Notes under the pieces: generated by a model
What the model was told of the DNA's origin: nothing
The model's input: the letters and a program-made list of their open reading frames with translations, nothing else
Database searches by the model: none
Part shown: in pieces, positions 1 to 13,192 of the stretch
Position numbering within the stretch: position 1 is the first letter of the stretch
Layout of the letters: each line of letters starts with the position of its first letter
Made by a program: the position numbers and the translations under genes
Origin: Strongylocentrotus droebachiensis
Lineage: Eukaryota; Echinodermata; Echinoidea; Camarodonta; Strongylocentrotidae
Length of the DNA: 64,000 nucleotides
NCBI GenBank assembly: GCA_035222895.1
Contig: JAVYIG010000118.1
Span: 248,001 to 312,000 of the forward strand
Direction of reading: 5' to 3'

Positions 1-2189
1 ACAGTTCTTAACGTGTTCACTATTTACAATAATGTGTTTGTAATAATCCATATTCCTTTATCGTTTTTGAAAATTCATAAAATGCAAACAAAACGAAACG
101 CTTTATACATCGCCATAACAATTAAGTACACTCTTGAAATTCTAACGGCTATAAATTATTCTTGCGCCGCATGCCTCGATCAGAAAACCAAATGTCCTAG
201 TCCGGTGCTTGTCTCAATGATTTTTTTTGTTATACTTGACATGGTTTCATATTTTTATTAAAGAAAACATGCAGGACAAAGATAACATTGACAAAGGATA
301 TGGAATAAAAACAGGAAGAAGGAAAACAAAGCATATAGGATAGGCCTTGTTGGAAAACAAATCTCAGTGTAAGACTCAATGATAATAATATTCCCCCCTT
401 TTCATTCTTCTCTATTTATGGAAACCCAAGAACTATCTGGCTGCACAATCAAAAGTGTAGCAAGAGGAGACATAAGGGTATTAGGACATAATTATGCCCT
501 GCAATCGAATGGCAAAAATCAGGGGGAATGAGAAATGAAAGGAAAGGAAAGGAGAGAGAGAGAGAGAGAGAGAGAGAGGGGAAGAGAGAGAAATAAATGC
601 TATACGTGAAACGCAAAGGAGACACGACACCATCCCCTCATTCTCACGTATTTTCATCATGTTAATCCACCTAGCACCCCTCCCCCCCCCAAAAAAAAAA
701 AAAAAAAAAAAAAGATACAAGTGTCCCTCCCAGTGGCTGGACCATCGGATAATCGGCGAATAGCTCTGGACTTGATTGGATACAACATAAACAAAATGAC
801 ATTGCATTAAGAAAAATATATTGAGTCAATCAATGTAAAAATGAAATCAGGATGTATCTTTAAAATGTCAAAAAATGATGGAACAAAAATATGGGGAATA
901 TTTCAAGTGGGTGTGCCCTCGATTTTCGAATACTATAGCTGAAATGACCATCTCTAGTATTAATCCATTCATCCCTGTTTATAGTCTTGGACTTTGTGTT
1001 CTAAAGGGTCCATGGCCAGGGTTGTGCGTTATGGTGGTGATATCGGTGCTCTTCATCTCTGAAGAGAAAACATTTTTTTTCGGGTGGGGGCGGAGGGGTG
1101 GGGAAGGGGGCATAGAAATAGGTTACTTATATCTATGGTGATTAAAAATGTGAACATGTGAGATACATGATACATTTGTTGTAATTGTGTTTTAGAGAAC
1201 GGTGTGACCTCGAAAATGTGGATATACAGATGATAATAAGTGTAGGAATACTCTCTATTCCAGAAATTATGCTGTGTCATTGCTTGTGAAGATGCTGATG
1301 TTTATAGGAGGTAATCTATCACGATTGTGTCTATAATTCTAACTTGCTCAGATGTTTTTTTTTAGAAACCCTGGGATAGTTATTTTGAGGGCTATAGTTG
1401 GAGACAGCTCTGTGGTCCAAACATCTTCCTATAATTTATGAATAGCGATGATGAGAAGGTTCTCTTATATCCTTTATCTTGCGTTTCATAAGGTTGGTCA
1501 TGTGTTCAATACAACAGGATCCGATCTAAAATCTTTAAAACTAAAAAAATAAACCCACCAATGGGAGTGTTAGGTTTTAAACATGCCATACATGCGAGTT
1601 CTGTCACTTAAAGTCTGATCCGGTATGATGTAGGAAAGTCATTGACAATATTCAAGGAACAATAATAGGCAATGCATTCATTTTCCAAACGACAGCTTTA
1701 TCATGATTGCGTGCGTTTGGGAGTGCTGTGTCATTCAAAATATAATCGAGAATTCAGAAATTGCAAATTTCATATCATTTCATATCAATAATACGAAAGT
1801 ACCATTATGATTCTGAAAAGTATATGCCTATCAATCTTCGCTTAGTTGAGGAGACCAGATGATCTATTTCTGTGCTGAAAAATGTTGATTACAATCTTGA
1901 ATAACATTATCCACCTTGATGAAATAGCGGAAAATGTCGAGTAAATGGACGGTCAATATTATAGCACCATCATATTACAATCAAAACTACTATTTCTATT
2001 CGTCACACTTTACGGCAAATCTAATTGATTGATAGTATATAATCACATAAGTCATAACGTAGCTTGTGAACCGCAAAACCATGTGCTACTTGGCCTTTGT
2101 AATGCTATCAGGTATACTTTCTGTTGATGCTTCTCCTCGTATACAATGTATACACACTGGTCATTCATAAAATTTGTCTACGGTACTTG
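1..2189. other. Upstream non-coding region
   Basis: No open frame here resembles a known protein and none has splice signals that would join it to the gene downstream. It contains a GA microsatellite at 553-577, a C9/A23 homopolymer junction at 682-713, and a T8 run followed by a G-rich tract at 1073-1110. A single AACCGCAAA, which holds a Runx consensus on the minus strand (ACCGCA, 2070-2075), lies just ahead of the promoter region. A more distal alternative promoter, like vertebrate RUNX P1, could lie here or outside the window. I see no N-terminal exon matching that isoform. Confidence 0.6.
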
Positions 2190-2200
2190 GTATTATAGTG

Positions 2201-2208
2201 TGACGTCA
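2201..2208. promoter_or_regulatory. Palindromic CRE (TGACGTCA)
   Basis: This is the perfect 8-bp cAMP-response/ATF consensus, extended to TGTGACGTCACA at 2199-2210, followed closely by two GC-box-like motifs. Full CREs close to start sites are usually functional CREB/ATF sites. It implies possible cAMP or stress input to the gene, but binding is unproven. Confidence 0.5.
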
Positions 2209-2401
2209 CAGTGGGTTCGTGGAAAAAGAGGCGGAGCCTGCGACATCCCCGCCCACTAAGCAGCGTGCGTTCCGTGCACGTACAGCACATAGCATGCAGT
2301 GAGTGAACTCACCGCTCAGAGTTCGTTCACATTTTGCATCAGTGTAGCATTGGCGCTGTGTGAGTCATTTTATTGAAAACAGGGATCTCGCACTTGTCCA
2401 C

Positions 2402-2578
2402 ATGTATACCGTGGCTCGCTGTACATTCGCACCTACGATCACTATCACAATTTCGGCTCTCATGCTGCTACTACAAGCAGATTTACCGTTTGTTTGGGGG
2501 ACGTTTAAAAACCCTCGCGATTATTTACTAGCGTACATTTGGCTTAGGTTTTTATTTGGAACGCTTATAAACTGGTGA
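2402..2578 (+). other. Possible upstream ORF in long 5' leader (58 codons)
   Basis: This ATG-initiated frame ends about 330 bp before the Runx start. It would be in the mRNA only if transcription starts upstream of ~2400. Its ATG context is weak (pyrimidine at -3). It resembles no known peptide and is hydrophobic in the middle. Two other small upstream ORFs are a two-codon one at 2294-2302 and a 15-codon one at 2607-2654. No further ATG occurs between 2655 and 2908. Confidence 0.25.
2566..2571 (+). promoter_or_regulatory. TATA box (TATAAA)
   Basis: A perfect TATAAA 343 bp upstream of the first ATG. It would place a start site near 2595, leaving a ~310-nt leader with a single 15-codon upstream ORF. 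A minus-strand Runx consensus (ACCACA) lies at 2578-2583, between the TATA box and the predicted start. Alternative TATA-less starts nearer the CRE/GC boxes are equally possible. Confidence 0.4.
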
Positions 2579-2765
2579 CCACAATTTGGTGAACCATTTG
2601 CCTTCAATGACACCGTGCGATTCGGTTCAAAATATTATATTTTTGTTCGCATAATATTCTCGGTCGGTCTTATCTAATACCACCGCTACTACATCGCTTG
2701 CTCCTGATAAACTTTTTTTTTCGGTGTTGCTACCAAGAACGTGTGTGGAACATTTACCAACGCTT

Positions 2766-2786
2766 TGCGGTTTTGAGGTGTGGTTT
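2766..2786 (+). promoter_or_regulatory. Paired Runx-binding sites in 5' leader
   Basis: TGCGGTT (2766-2772) and TGTGGTTT (2779-2786) both fit the Runt-domain consensus TGYGGT, lie in the same orientation and are 13 bp apart. With ACCACA at 2578-2583 and ACCGCA at 2070-2075, four consensus sites fall within 1 kb upstream of the start codon. Vertebrate RUNX genes are known to carry Runx sites near their promoters that mediate autoregulation. The same is inferred here. Confidence 0.5.
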
Positions 2787-2848
2787 GAGTATCTATTCAA
2801 CATCGCCTGGCCCAGTCAGGGTTTCCGAAAAGAAATCTGAAATCATTT

Positions 2849-2857
2849 TTTCCCGCC
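2849..2857 (+). promoter_or_regulatory. E2F-like site (TTTCCCGCC)
   Basis: TTTCCCGCC lies 52 bp before the first ATG and closely matches the E2F/DP consensus TTTSSCGC. It may couple transcription to the cell cycle. Only the motif is seen; binding is not shown. Confidence 0.35.
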
Positions 2858-2890
2858 CTTTCATCTCGATACAAGCCACTCGCGTGGTAG

Positions 2891-3370
<480 letters not shown>

Positions 3371-5257
3371 TAATTTGATATTAATATATTCGGACCATGT
3401 GTACACCCGTCGTGTAGTGCGAGATGGTAAGAGGACCGCCGCTGTTCGAGGCGAGCTTTCACTCTTGGCTCCCCCCGAAACTTGGCGATCGCATTTGTAT
3501 GCAGGATTGTGTGGCTTCATACCAATGCGTGAATCATGCACTTGTCTCTTTATGTTTTAAAAATTCTTTCATCATGAATTTCGGTAGCCATGACAGAGTG
3601 TAACCTTGAAATACTTTGTCAGTCACTTTATGGCATAGTCAAATAATAGTAAGAATCACCGGAAATAATTACGTGTGTATGCGTAACTGTTTGATCAACA
3701 AAGTTAATTCAATGAATGGTCTTTGATTTTAGCATAGTACGTGGGTAGGAAGAAACCGATCGTTGAGCAATGCGTATGCAGCATTATTTGTATACCGCGC
3801 TAGCCCTGCAATAAGGGTCCCAAATTTTACTTGGAATTGTCGCCCACGCGTTAAAACTTCTCCTTAAATCGTCTTATTTTCTAAATGATGAAATGTCATA
3901 AGATATCTTAAAACTTTGTTTTTGAGTAGATAACACCTTAGGAAGTTATTAGAGGGACTTATATTTCCGAGAAATCAATTTGACGATGAAGAAAAAGAAA
4001 GACATTCGATCGGGTTAATTTCATGGGTTCCTCCGTGTTCTGTTTCAATGATACCGCCCGGAGTTCCGGCGTAGCAGACTGTGGGCGATCCATCTGAACC
4101 GCCGATCAATATGATTTATTCATGATTCTCTTATCAACCATATCAGATTGTGAATTATTTTCATGACAAAGAACCAAATATCATGGATGACCTGTGAATA
4201 TGGGGAGATAATGATTTGATCATTTTTTCTTTTGTTATACACATGGTTACTCAGTAATATCATGCTTTTAGATAAAAGATAATTCAAGGAATTTTGTTTG
4301 GTCTATTATTTCATATTTCATTCATTTTCATGTCTTCATGTCATTTTTTTTCCAACTTTGAATATATCTATCATTGATGTAAATAATGCTTTATTCATAT
4401 GCAAAGAGTTGGAGATTTATGTATGGGAATTATTTGTGTTATAACTTATTGAATCATGTAGAATTATAAGGCCTAGAAATTATGCTTTAACAAGTTGTAT
4501 TAATATGGACCAAATCATGATGAATACTAATAGAAACAAATACATAAAATTGTTGATGAGATTAAATTAAAGATAAACAAATTTTAAAGGAGATTCATAT
4601 AGATATAATGCAGAGTGATTATATTTTTTTTATATACATTTTAAAGTTTTGAAGCCTTTGTTGGAGATGAATAATGTTGACTGTTCTTGGTAAAAAAAAA
4701 ATTGTTTCACAAGATGTCACAATGTATTATTTGCAAGGAAACTGAAGAAATTTCATTGTATTTAGAAATGAGAAATTCCAAGTTTTAAAAGAACAATTTG
4801 GTTTGTATCTTAGTGAACAGAATTAACTTAGCATATCTTACTGTAAATTGAAAGGAACTTTTGTCTTCACAATATTAGGCCTACTGTACTTAATGGTAGT
4901 CCTTGCAGTTATTGCATCACCTACAATCCCAGTATAGCCTAGGATTAGCTGCCAAAGGGATTACCCTACCAAGTACCAAGTACCAAGAATATGGAAACAA
5001 ATCAATAAACACAATTGTAAAGTGATAGTTTGATTAATCTAATTTAAATAGTTTCGCACGCCATGTACATGTGATATCAAATGGATAGGCTCATCTTGTC
5101 TTATTAATCTATACGAAGTTTAAAGTTGTAATGAGAAAAAAATTAGAAATCATAAATCATAAGAAATACACTGTATGCAAACCAGGACTTAGTAATGTTC
5201 ATACAACAATATAGGGTCTATTTTATAAATAATTTTGAAGACCAAATACTCATTGTT

Positions 5258-5324
5258 CCTTGTGTGATAGTACACATCATGCACTTATGAGCCCTGTGTG
5301 AATAATGTGTAGTACCACATAAGG
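5258..5324. repeat. Isolated imperfect hairpin
   Basis: The arms 5258-5277 and 5305-5324 are 20 bp each with three mismatches and enclose a 27-nt loop. It is not related to the other inverted repeats in the window. It could fold in the intron transcript, but the stem is short for an animal microRNA precursor and I recognise no known microRNA sequence. Confidence 0.4.
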
Positions 5325-6488
5325 AAGCATCACTATACATAATAATACAACGTCCTGAGTCCCTACTTCATGAAGTGAAAGTTAATATGACAGTAAATTG
5401 TTCCTCTTTGTTTTCATTTGTCATTTCTTGCTTTTGATGGAGCAGAAAGGGAATTGCCCTTTTTAAGACCTGGAGTCGATCAATTTGGAATTGTCATTAG
5501 ATAGATCTACCTTGACTTTCTATTGTCCAAAAGGTTGCACTATTAAGGAAGAATGTGAATATAATGTTGAATGTAGCGGGTCACACAATAGAATATACAT
5601 TTGGAATGGGGAAATAAGTATTGGCTCCTTTTCAGGTCATGGCACAGGCTCACACAGATTCTTGGAAGGAAAAGTTAAGGTTGAATTTTGAGAAAATGAA
5701 TTGAACAGTTTGTGCTATGAAGAAAGGATATACAAATATTTTTTAGTAATTAAGTTTACAAGGAAATTGAGGAGGTCAGATGTTTTGTAAAAAAACAGAG
5801 GGCTTTTAAAAGAAAAAGTGAATAGACTTGTCTGATTGAGCTGTGATATTTCAGTTGCTCTTGGTTGCCACATCGATAACACTTTGCATTTAAACAAAAA
5901 TGAAATATGTAGTTCTTGACAATTTGATAGCAATGATTAATAGAAGATGAAGATTAAATTCTTTCATTTTGTTATGAATGATATTATTCCTGGGTCAAAA
6001 GTCATAGGGATGGGCAAACATTTTGTTTAAATGAATGTTGAAATAAATGTTTAATGATGTTTCATTGTCCATCCATAGCCCTGTTTCTATTTTGCTAATG
6101 TTCAAATACTTTAAGGTATAATATATGCTTTCATACTAGTATCTGTTATACTGATGTCCTGTATGAATGTACCATTGACACAAACAACACCCTGACTGCA
6201 TTATTCATCATCAACATGTTTCACATTTTATCCTTGCATCTCTGTTGGCACTCATTAACCCCTCAGTGAACTCTGACTCTCTACCTGAGTTCCCCATCCT
6301 CATAGGGCACATTCACATTCACACCAGTGCAAGGAACGTTCAAACAAACGTACATGTTTCAAATTTTAAAGCCCCTATCAGGGTTTTGCAAGCCATCAAA
6401 AACTTATGCCAAGTCTATCTGTAGCAGCAACATGAGTTTATGAAAGTACAGTATGTGCAAAATTTTAGATCCTGTGGTTTTCTTTCTC

Positions 6489-6702
6489 TACTCTCTTAAA
6501 AAAAAAGAGTGAATTTTCAAAATCACGGACGTCACTCCTCCGGAGAGTGAAAATGTAGTGAAAATAGAGTGAACATTCACTCTTTTCTTCTTAGAGAGCC
6601 TCTAAAATCAATCGATTTTCACTCCTAAACAAGTGATCACGGACGTCACTCCCAAGAAAGTGAAAATAGAGTGAAAATTCACTCTTTTTTTTTAAGAGAG
6701 TA
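6489..6702. mobile_element. MITE with perfect 30-bp terminal inverted repeats
   Basis: The first and last 30 bp (6489-6518 and 6673-6702) are exact reverse complements, including the A9/T9 run. The ends read TACTCTCTTAAA.. and ..TTTAAGAGAGTA, so a TA target duplication is likely. The 214-bp body has no coding capacity. It carries two copies of ATCACGGACGTCACTCC and repeated AGAGTGAA / GTGAAAATAGAGTGAA units. The TA flanks fit a mariner/IS630-type mobiliser, which is inferred. The perfect ends suggest recent insertion. Confidence 0.85.
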
Positions 6703-8515
6703 CAGTGAGACTTGAAGCCCTGATTTTGTACACCTCAAATGGGCTGAATAAAACATCGCCAGTCACAAAATTCAAATTTTGAAAGAAAAATGAGTGTTAT
6801 TTTTAGAAGTTTTGAGATTTTCATCATGGATGCAAATCAAAGAGTGCCTTCACACAGGCTAAACATATTTTAAATATGAAGTTGTGAATAGTTCTTGCAC
6901 GTCAGTCACACATAGAAATTATAGAATTCTTGTACTGTACAATACAGTGTCCAACCCCTGTTTCGCTACAAATGTTTTGTGAAATAAATGATAATCATTT
7001 TTTTTTTTGTGGGGGTAATTCCAGAAAAAAAAAGTCTCAAACAAAATTAAAGAATTGCTAGATATTTTACTTAATGTTACCAGGCAGTGCTTGTGATCTT
7101 TTGATGGTGAATTTTCGTACCAAATTGTTGATAATTCCAGCAAAAGTGATAAAAAATGGCTTGAGATTTTTATACCATACCTTGCAATGCTGAACTTGGA
7201 AGTATATCAGGCAAACGTGAGGGGTTTTAAATCCCTACATTTTGTTTTTGCTGACGATTGAGCTGTTGGTTGCATATACATGTATTGAGTCTGACAGTTT
7301 CCCAATCTTATGAAGCAGGGATGGACACATTATAATGTGAGACTTGGCATGGGTGGTGAACATTTGTGTAAGTGATATTCAGGATGGAAAACTTGGGCAT
7401 GGAATGTACTACATGAGAGAGAAAGTATGTCAGTCTGGAGTCTATTTCACAAGAGAAACATAGAGCTTTTTCAGGACATGCTTCTGCGATTCTTTGCTCC
7501 ATCCTAACTTCCCACACTTTAATACCAAATTACTAACTTAAAAAGTTTACTGAACCCTATTACTCTAGCCCCTAAATCTTACCCTGAAACTGATTTGCAA
7601 CCAAAGCCATAATGCTGTATCTTTAGCAAATTAAAGAGAAAGTAATAGGAGCAATTGTCAGATCACCCCCAAAATAACAAATAAACATGATTAAATGAAA
7701 TGATGAGAAAGGTGGATATGAAATTTGAGGGAATCTGCACAAGTAACGCAGGAATTCTGATTCTGTAAAGAATCTGTATACTATATATCCTTCTTTACAG
7801 TACAGTTTTTATTTGAATATGTTAATTCAAATTTGTTTTATTAAAGAGGGTAAAGGAAGACGATTCAAGACACATACAATTAAATAATAGTAGGGGATTT
7901 CATTTGTATCATCATTCGTGTTCTGTATCCTATAATATACCTATTTTGATATTGCTTGTTTTTCCATGTCCTGTTTTTGTCTTTTAAGTATCACACATTT
8001 CTCAACAACGTAGACATGGACTATTAGTGCACACTTGAATCGTATCCCTCTGAATTGTGAATAGTTGATTCAAAGATGTCCTACTTGGTATCATACTGTT
8101 GTAGAATCAAAATTAGCCTAGTATGATTGTGAATTAGTCTACTACATGTACATTTCCAAATAGGGCCTGCCTATTGCGTAAACTTGAATCAGAATTTGTC
8201 ATTATTCTGCCGATTTCTGCGTTTGTCTTTGTTCCCCTGCTCTATCCCATCGCTATACCATGCGCTCCATAGAGACACTGTAACACCATGGGATATCGGA
8301 GCCTGTGATAAAAAGAATGATGTTTGAATAAGGTTTATGAAAAGATTGATGAATTAGTTAACCGGACGTTAATTTGAAAGGACTCATCCGGCGGCGTGCA
8401 CACAAAAGACTTTGGAACGTCATGAGAGTACATTGCACCACGAGGAACTGCCTTGAGATTTTCTAATGAAAATTCTGGAAGAGATGGTATTCAATGACTT
8501 GGGGAATAAACAAAG

Positions 8516-8561
8516 TCCTTTGAAAGAGGGATATATTGTCCTTTGAAAGAGGGATATATTG
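8516..8561 (+). repeat. Perfect 23-bp tandem duplication
   Basis: Two exact head-to-tail copies of a 23-bp unit containing TTTGAAAGAGGGATATATTG. This is probably a recent replication-slippage event in the intron. No function is evident. Confidence 0.85.
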
Positions 8562-9689
8562 TTGAATAGGACGATTTATTGGGTCACCAAGAGAGCGTTT
8601 GATACTGTGGGTGTTTTTGTGGGAGGGTCAATGACATGAGTTCAATGTAGAAATGACGCAGATTTTCCTCTGATTTATTCATAAAGTTATCAGATATGTA
8701 GGAGCGAAGGATCTGCCAAGGTTGGCATGCGAGGGCTTGTACATGGAGGCTAAATGAATATATTATTATTAAGATATTTTGTCAAACTATTTCTCAATGT
8801 TTATTGTTCATGTACATGTAGGTAGACCATGATCATTGACAAACTTTATGTTTCCAAAACCAATAAGTGTTGTGTTTCAAATAAACATTGCCTGACATAG
8901 TGCTATTGGATTCCCTTAACCTTAGATCGATCTATGTTGTGCAGGATATTGGTAGATGCACTATTGAACTACATTTTGTATGTGCTAGCAAGGACTTGAG
9001 TGCTACTGTGGCAGACTTTCACATGTACATGGTAATAAGATACATCCTGGGAGGTGTCAAATGAATAAGCTCATTGAAGGAGTTGACAAGACTAAAGCAG
9101 GTGACAAAAAATAACTGTTTACAGTTGAAACAAAGACTGGAAATCGGATAAATATCAACGCTAGTAAGGAACACACTATCACTTGACACTTATATCTGGA
9201 GAAAAGAAAACACCAGACAGCCATACTAAAGGAATATATGATAAAGTTGTATCGCATAATCTTCACAGATGCCTGCATTTCAAAAATTGCAAGTTGGTCG
9301 TCATTGATCAAATATTATTGTGAATCAGAAAAAAACAAAGGCTAAATATTCAGCCCATTTTCGATACAATTATGAGAAATACCCAAGCGAGGCCATGGAT
9401 AGCAATAAACATTTACATTTCATCATCTTGTTCAATATTTGCTTTATACAGATTCTCTCAAAAAGAGAGCTTGCGATATCAATCTTTGCGAATTCCTGAA
9501 ATTCTGTTTTTTGGTAAATAATATTTTATTTTCCAATATTGTCTGGAGTTTATTTTTGAATTTTGGAGATACTCAATCTGAATAACAAGGTAGAAAGATG
9601 GGAGAAGTGGAGATAATGAAAAAATGAAAACAGAATACGCTGTATATCTATGGAGAGATGTACTGTGAAGAAAGGGCTGTGGGTGGGGA

Positions 9690-9716
9690 AGAGGGGATGG
9701 GGGGAGGGGGGGGGGC
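9690..9716 (+). repeat. G-rich low-complexity run
   Basis: Clustered G-runs of 4-10 bases in intron 1. On the opposite strand it yields Pro-rich spurious frames. It could form a G-quadruplex, which is untested. Confidence 0.6.
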
Positions 9717-12700
9717 AGTGTGAGAGATCCTTGTGAGGGGTGTCCTGAAGAAGAAGAAAATGCATTTATTTTCACATCCTTGAGTCTATAATGAAGTTGT
9801 GTCGTATCCTTTGGAAGTAGAATGAGTTCCCTGGAATACAGGTGCCTCCAGCATTGAATCGCACACAAAAAGAGAATGGATTATTGATTACTTGTAAGGG
9901 CATGACCTCTTTCCTGCATTGTGTCTTTGTTTACAGAGACTGCTTCAGAGTTCATTTCTTTCTTTTCAATGTCTCATATTGTCTGTCTCAAGTCTTGCAG
10001 ACAGACTTCTATGTTTGCTTAGAAGAGGGAATGGGGTGCTGAACAAAAAGTTGCAAGCGTTATGAAATACTGGATTTATTTGTCGCAGATAGATTCCGTG
10101 CACTCTGTGTACATTTATAGTCCTGGGCACTTCCCCCCTTACATGCGCAGCGAAAGCTCTTTTAGTTGTGATAAGTCATTGCTTGTGGGTTTTCCACAAT
10201 TTCACTTAGCATGTCTATGCATGATAAATGTATCTATTGCAACTTGCAAGAATTTAGGTCATTAAGTGTGGGGAAATCTGTCATGATGATGGCTTTTGCA
10301 TCATTGGTATTTATATTCAAGGGCACATTATGTATCTATTGCATTCAATATTGACATGTCTATTGACATGGTTTCCATTGGCATAAAAAGAGATGGCTGT
10401 CAAGGTCTCTATGTCCAAACAGCCCTATAGATGTGGTTTGTTGATCATTTTCATCACCAGTAACCAAGCATGCTACACCCACCACCCAACCCCCAAAGCC
10501 ACCAATACCACCAAACACCTCTTTCTGCATCACCATGGAGACCAGGTATCCCTTCCCCTAACCTCAGCTTGATTTTATGATTATGACCACTCAAGATTTT
10601 TCACGTCAGATCAATTCTTTATTGACCAAAAGACAGTCGATGAGGATCTATTTTACATGGTAGAGAAGGTAACTCTAAATTAAAACAAAACGCACAGCTT
10701 TCTCACCCTTTGTTGTCGTAGCAACAATATTTATTGATCTTCTCACACTCACAGCACCAATCTCTGAACTGCTAACAATCTAGTCACCTTACCATTATCT
10801 TTGTGAAGCAAACCATATCTGATATTATAAAGATGTCCTTCATATCTTCATGGTTTTTGATCAGTCAATATTCAATGAATTTAAGCATGACATATATATT
10901 TTTTTTGTTAAATAGAAACTCACAGGTAGAAACAGGAACAATTAAAAACTGGATTGCGTGAAGATGGAGTTTTAGAATCGGATACTTTTAAGTTACAGAC
11001 CATGAAGCAAACTAAAAGAAGCAGCACCTGTAAATCCATCTTATTCACCCTTGTAATTATGCTTAGGAAGTAGAAGTAAAACTAATTATTTGTATTTTCT
11101 CTCTCAAATTCTCCTTGAGTTTTTAACATGAACTGTGTGGGTTGCTCCAACTAGACTTAGCTAAAGCAGAGACATGTACCATATGCTGTAGATGCCTCTG
11201 GTTGAAGCAAGGAGCTCAAGACTGAGCATGCCATGTCTGAAGTGGCTGTCACACATGTGCTGCACTAGGTGTCGTTGCGGTACACCAAATCTGTCCTGCT
11301 CTGAATTAAATTTGTACAAAATGATGGTGCGTTTAGTTTGAAGTACACTATTTAGTCTTGATGAATTAGGACAGAGTTGAGTCGCTGTAAACCACTAATC
11401 GCTTGGTCTTTCATTAAGTCCTTCATGCCGAAGCACCCTTCCCTGTTCCTGTAACCCTTTATGGTACATCTTCTTGCTTTTTCAGACCTGGCTTCCTGAA
11501 AGAAAAAGTTCCATCCTGATCAGTTCTTAGCCCTAAAATGGAACCTTGTTTGAATTGCTAAAACAAGTGTTGCAGATTATTTATGTTTTATTTCCAACAT
11601 GATTGAAGTAGAAATGGAAAAAAAAGACAATGTACAATTGTACACAAATTAAGAAATCGATGCAGATCTACAGTATCGTACATACCTCCATGTATAGGTT
11701 TTGTTAGCACTCAGCAGATGGCAGAAGATATCTTCAAGGATGTCCTGGTATGCCATCTTTTAATTTCTCTTATTTTTCTTTGCAATACTGGGATGCGAAC
11801 AAATCAAGGATTCTTCAACCTAATCAATACAATGAATACAATTTTCTTCTTTCAATACACATCTTTGTGTGCCTTTTTTACACAATATGCAAAGGCAGAA
11901 CCCAAAGGGTTAAAGAGCATTGTCTCAGATTTTTTTGTAGAGAGATCTATAGAGAGGGAGAGTTTGTTTAAAAAACTACCTGCAGATAATATTTCATAAT
12001 CAACGTAGAAGCCTTTGTGGTCTAACTTATGATGTGGTTTGATAAAAATATAAAGAGCCTTGAACAATGAGAAACATAGCAGCGGCAGATGGAAAATTGA
12101 TAACAGCATGTAGCAATTCAGACATGGTAACATAATTGTATTACTTTACAAACCTGGGATGTTTTGTCAGACATACCCCGTGTTTGTCTTTACTTATTGC
12201 CTTATGTAAGTGTCAATAAATAACTCCAGGCTTAAGCGTCCCCTCATCCTTCTTTAATAACAGTCTCCCCTACAGTTTCATAAGTATTGATTTCCACGGG
12301 CAGTCGTTGTGAGTTTAGGAGCGTATTTTTCAGTGCCTCTAGGGGGTCCGCACAGTTCGAACATAGCACCGCAAGACATTTCTCCATTTCACCATTTCTT
12401 TCTTGCCAGCCTCTCCAAAATAAAATGAAATCAAACTTTCCTCTTCTCTTTGGGGAGCCATTACCCGGGAAACTGTCTAAATTGGAAATTATTTTTTATG
12501 GGACATTTCCACTTAAGACACATTTTTCTCTGTAGGGAGCTTGATAAAAGTGACTGAAGTTCCCAAATACATGAAATTGTCATACTCATGAATGTTTGAC
12601 TACTTGAAAAAAGGTTGTATCCTTCAATATACATATACACAGTGCATTTGTATGTATATTAGAAAGAAGTTTGAAATACAGAAGTGGTTACAGAAGCAAC

Positions 12701-12994
12701 ATATGTTTTGAATATATCATACTACACAAAGGTCTACAATACTAAGAAAAAGACTCCAAGCATGCCTTTAATATAAGAAAAATACTTCAAAGAGTTTTGA
12801 TCTTCAATTTCAATGATCATAATTGAGGATCCAACATTTGAACATTGCAGGCCTTCATTCCAAGTCTGAAAATTTGTTATTTACTTTACTTTGTTTGTAG
12901 TTTCATAATCTGGTTTAATGGCATGAATAACATTAGTCATAGACATAGTGTAGCCCAAACATCACTTATCCATCACATTTATACTTGAATTTAA

Positions 12995-13192
<198 letters not shown>

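Larger units (their letters stand above)
2190..2600 (+). promoter_or_regulatory. Candidate proximal promoter of Runx
   Basis: This stretch directly precedes the first coding exon and is visibly richer in G+C and CpG than the flanking AT-rich DNA. In order it holds a palindromic CRE (2201-2208), GC-box-like GGCGGAGCC (2230-2238) and CCCCGCCC (2247-2254), an imperfect palindrome GTGAGTGAACTCAC (2300-2313) and a TATA box (2566-2571). The sites are seen directly. That they form the promoter is inferred from position and composition. The exact start site cannot be fixed from sequence. Confidence 0.5.
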
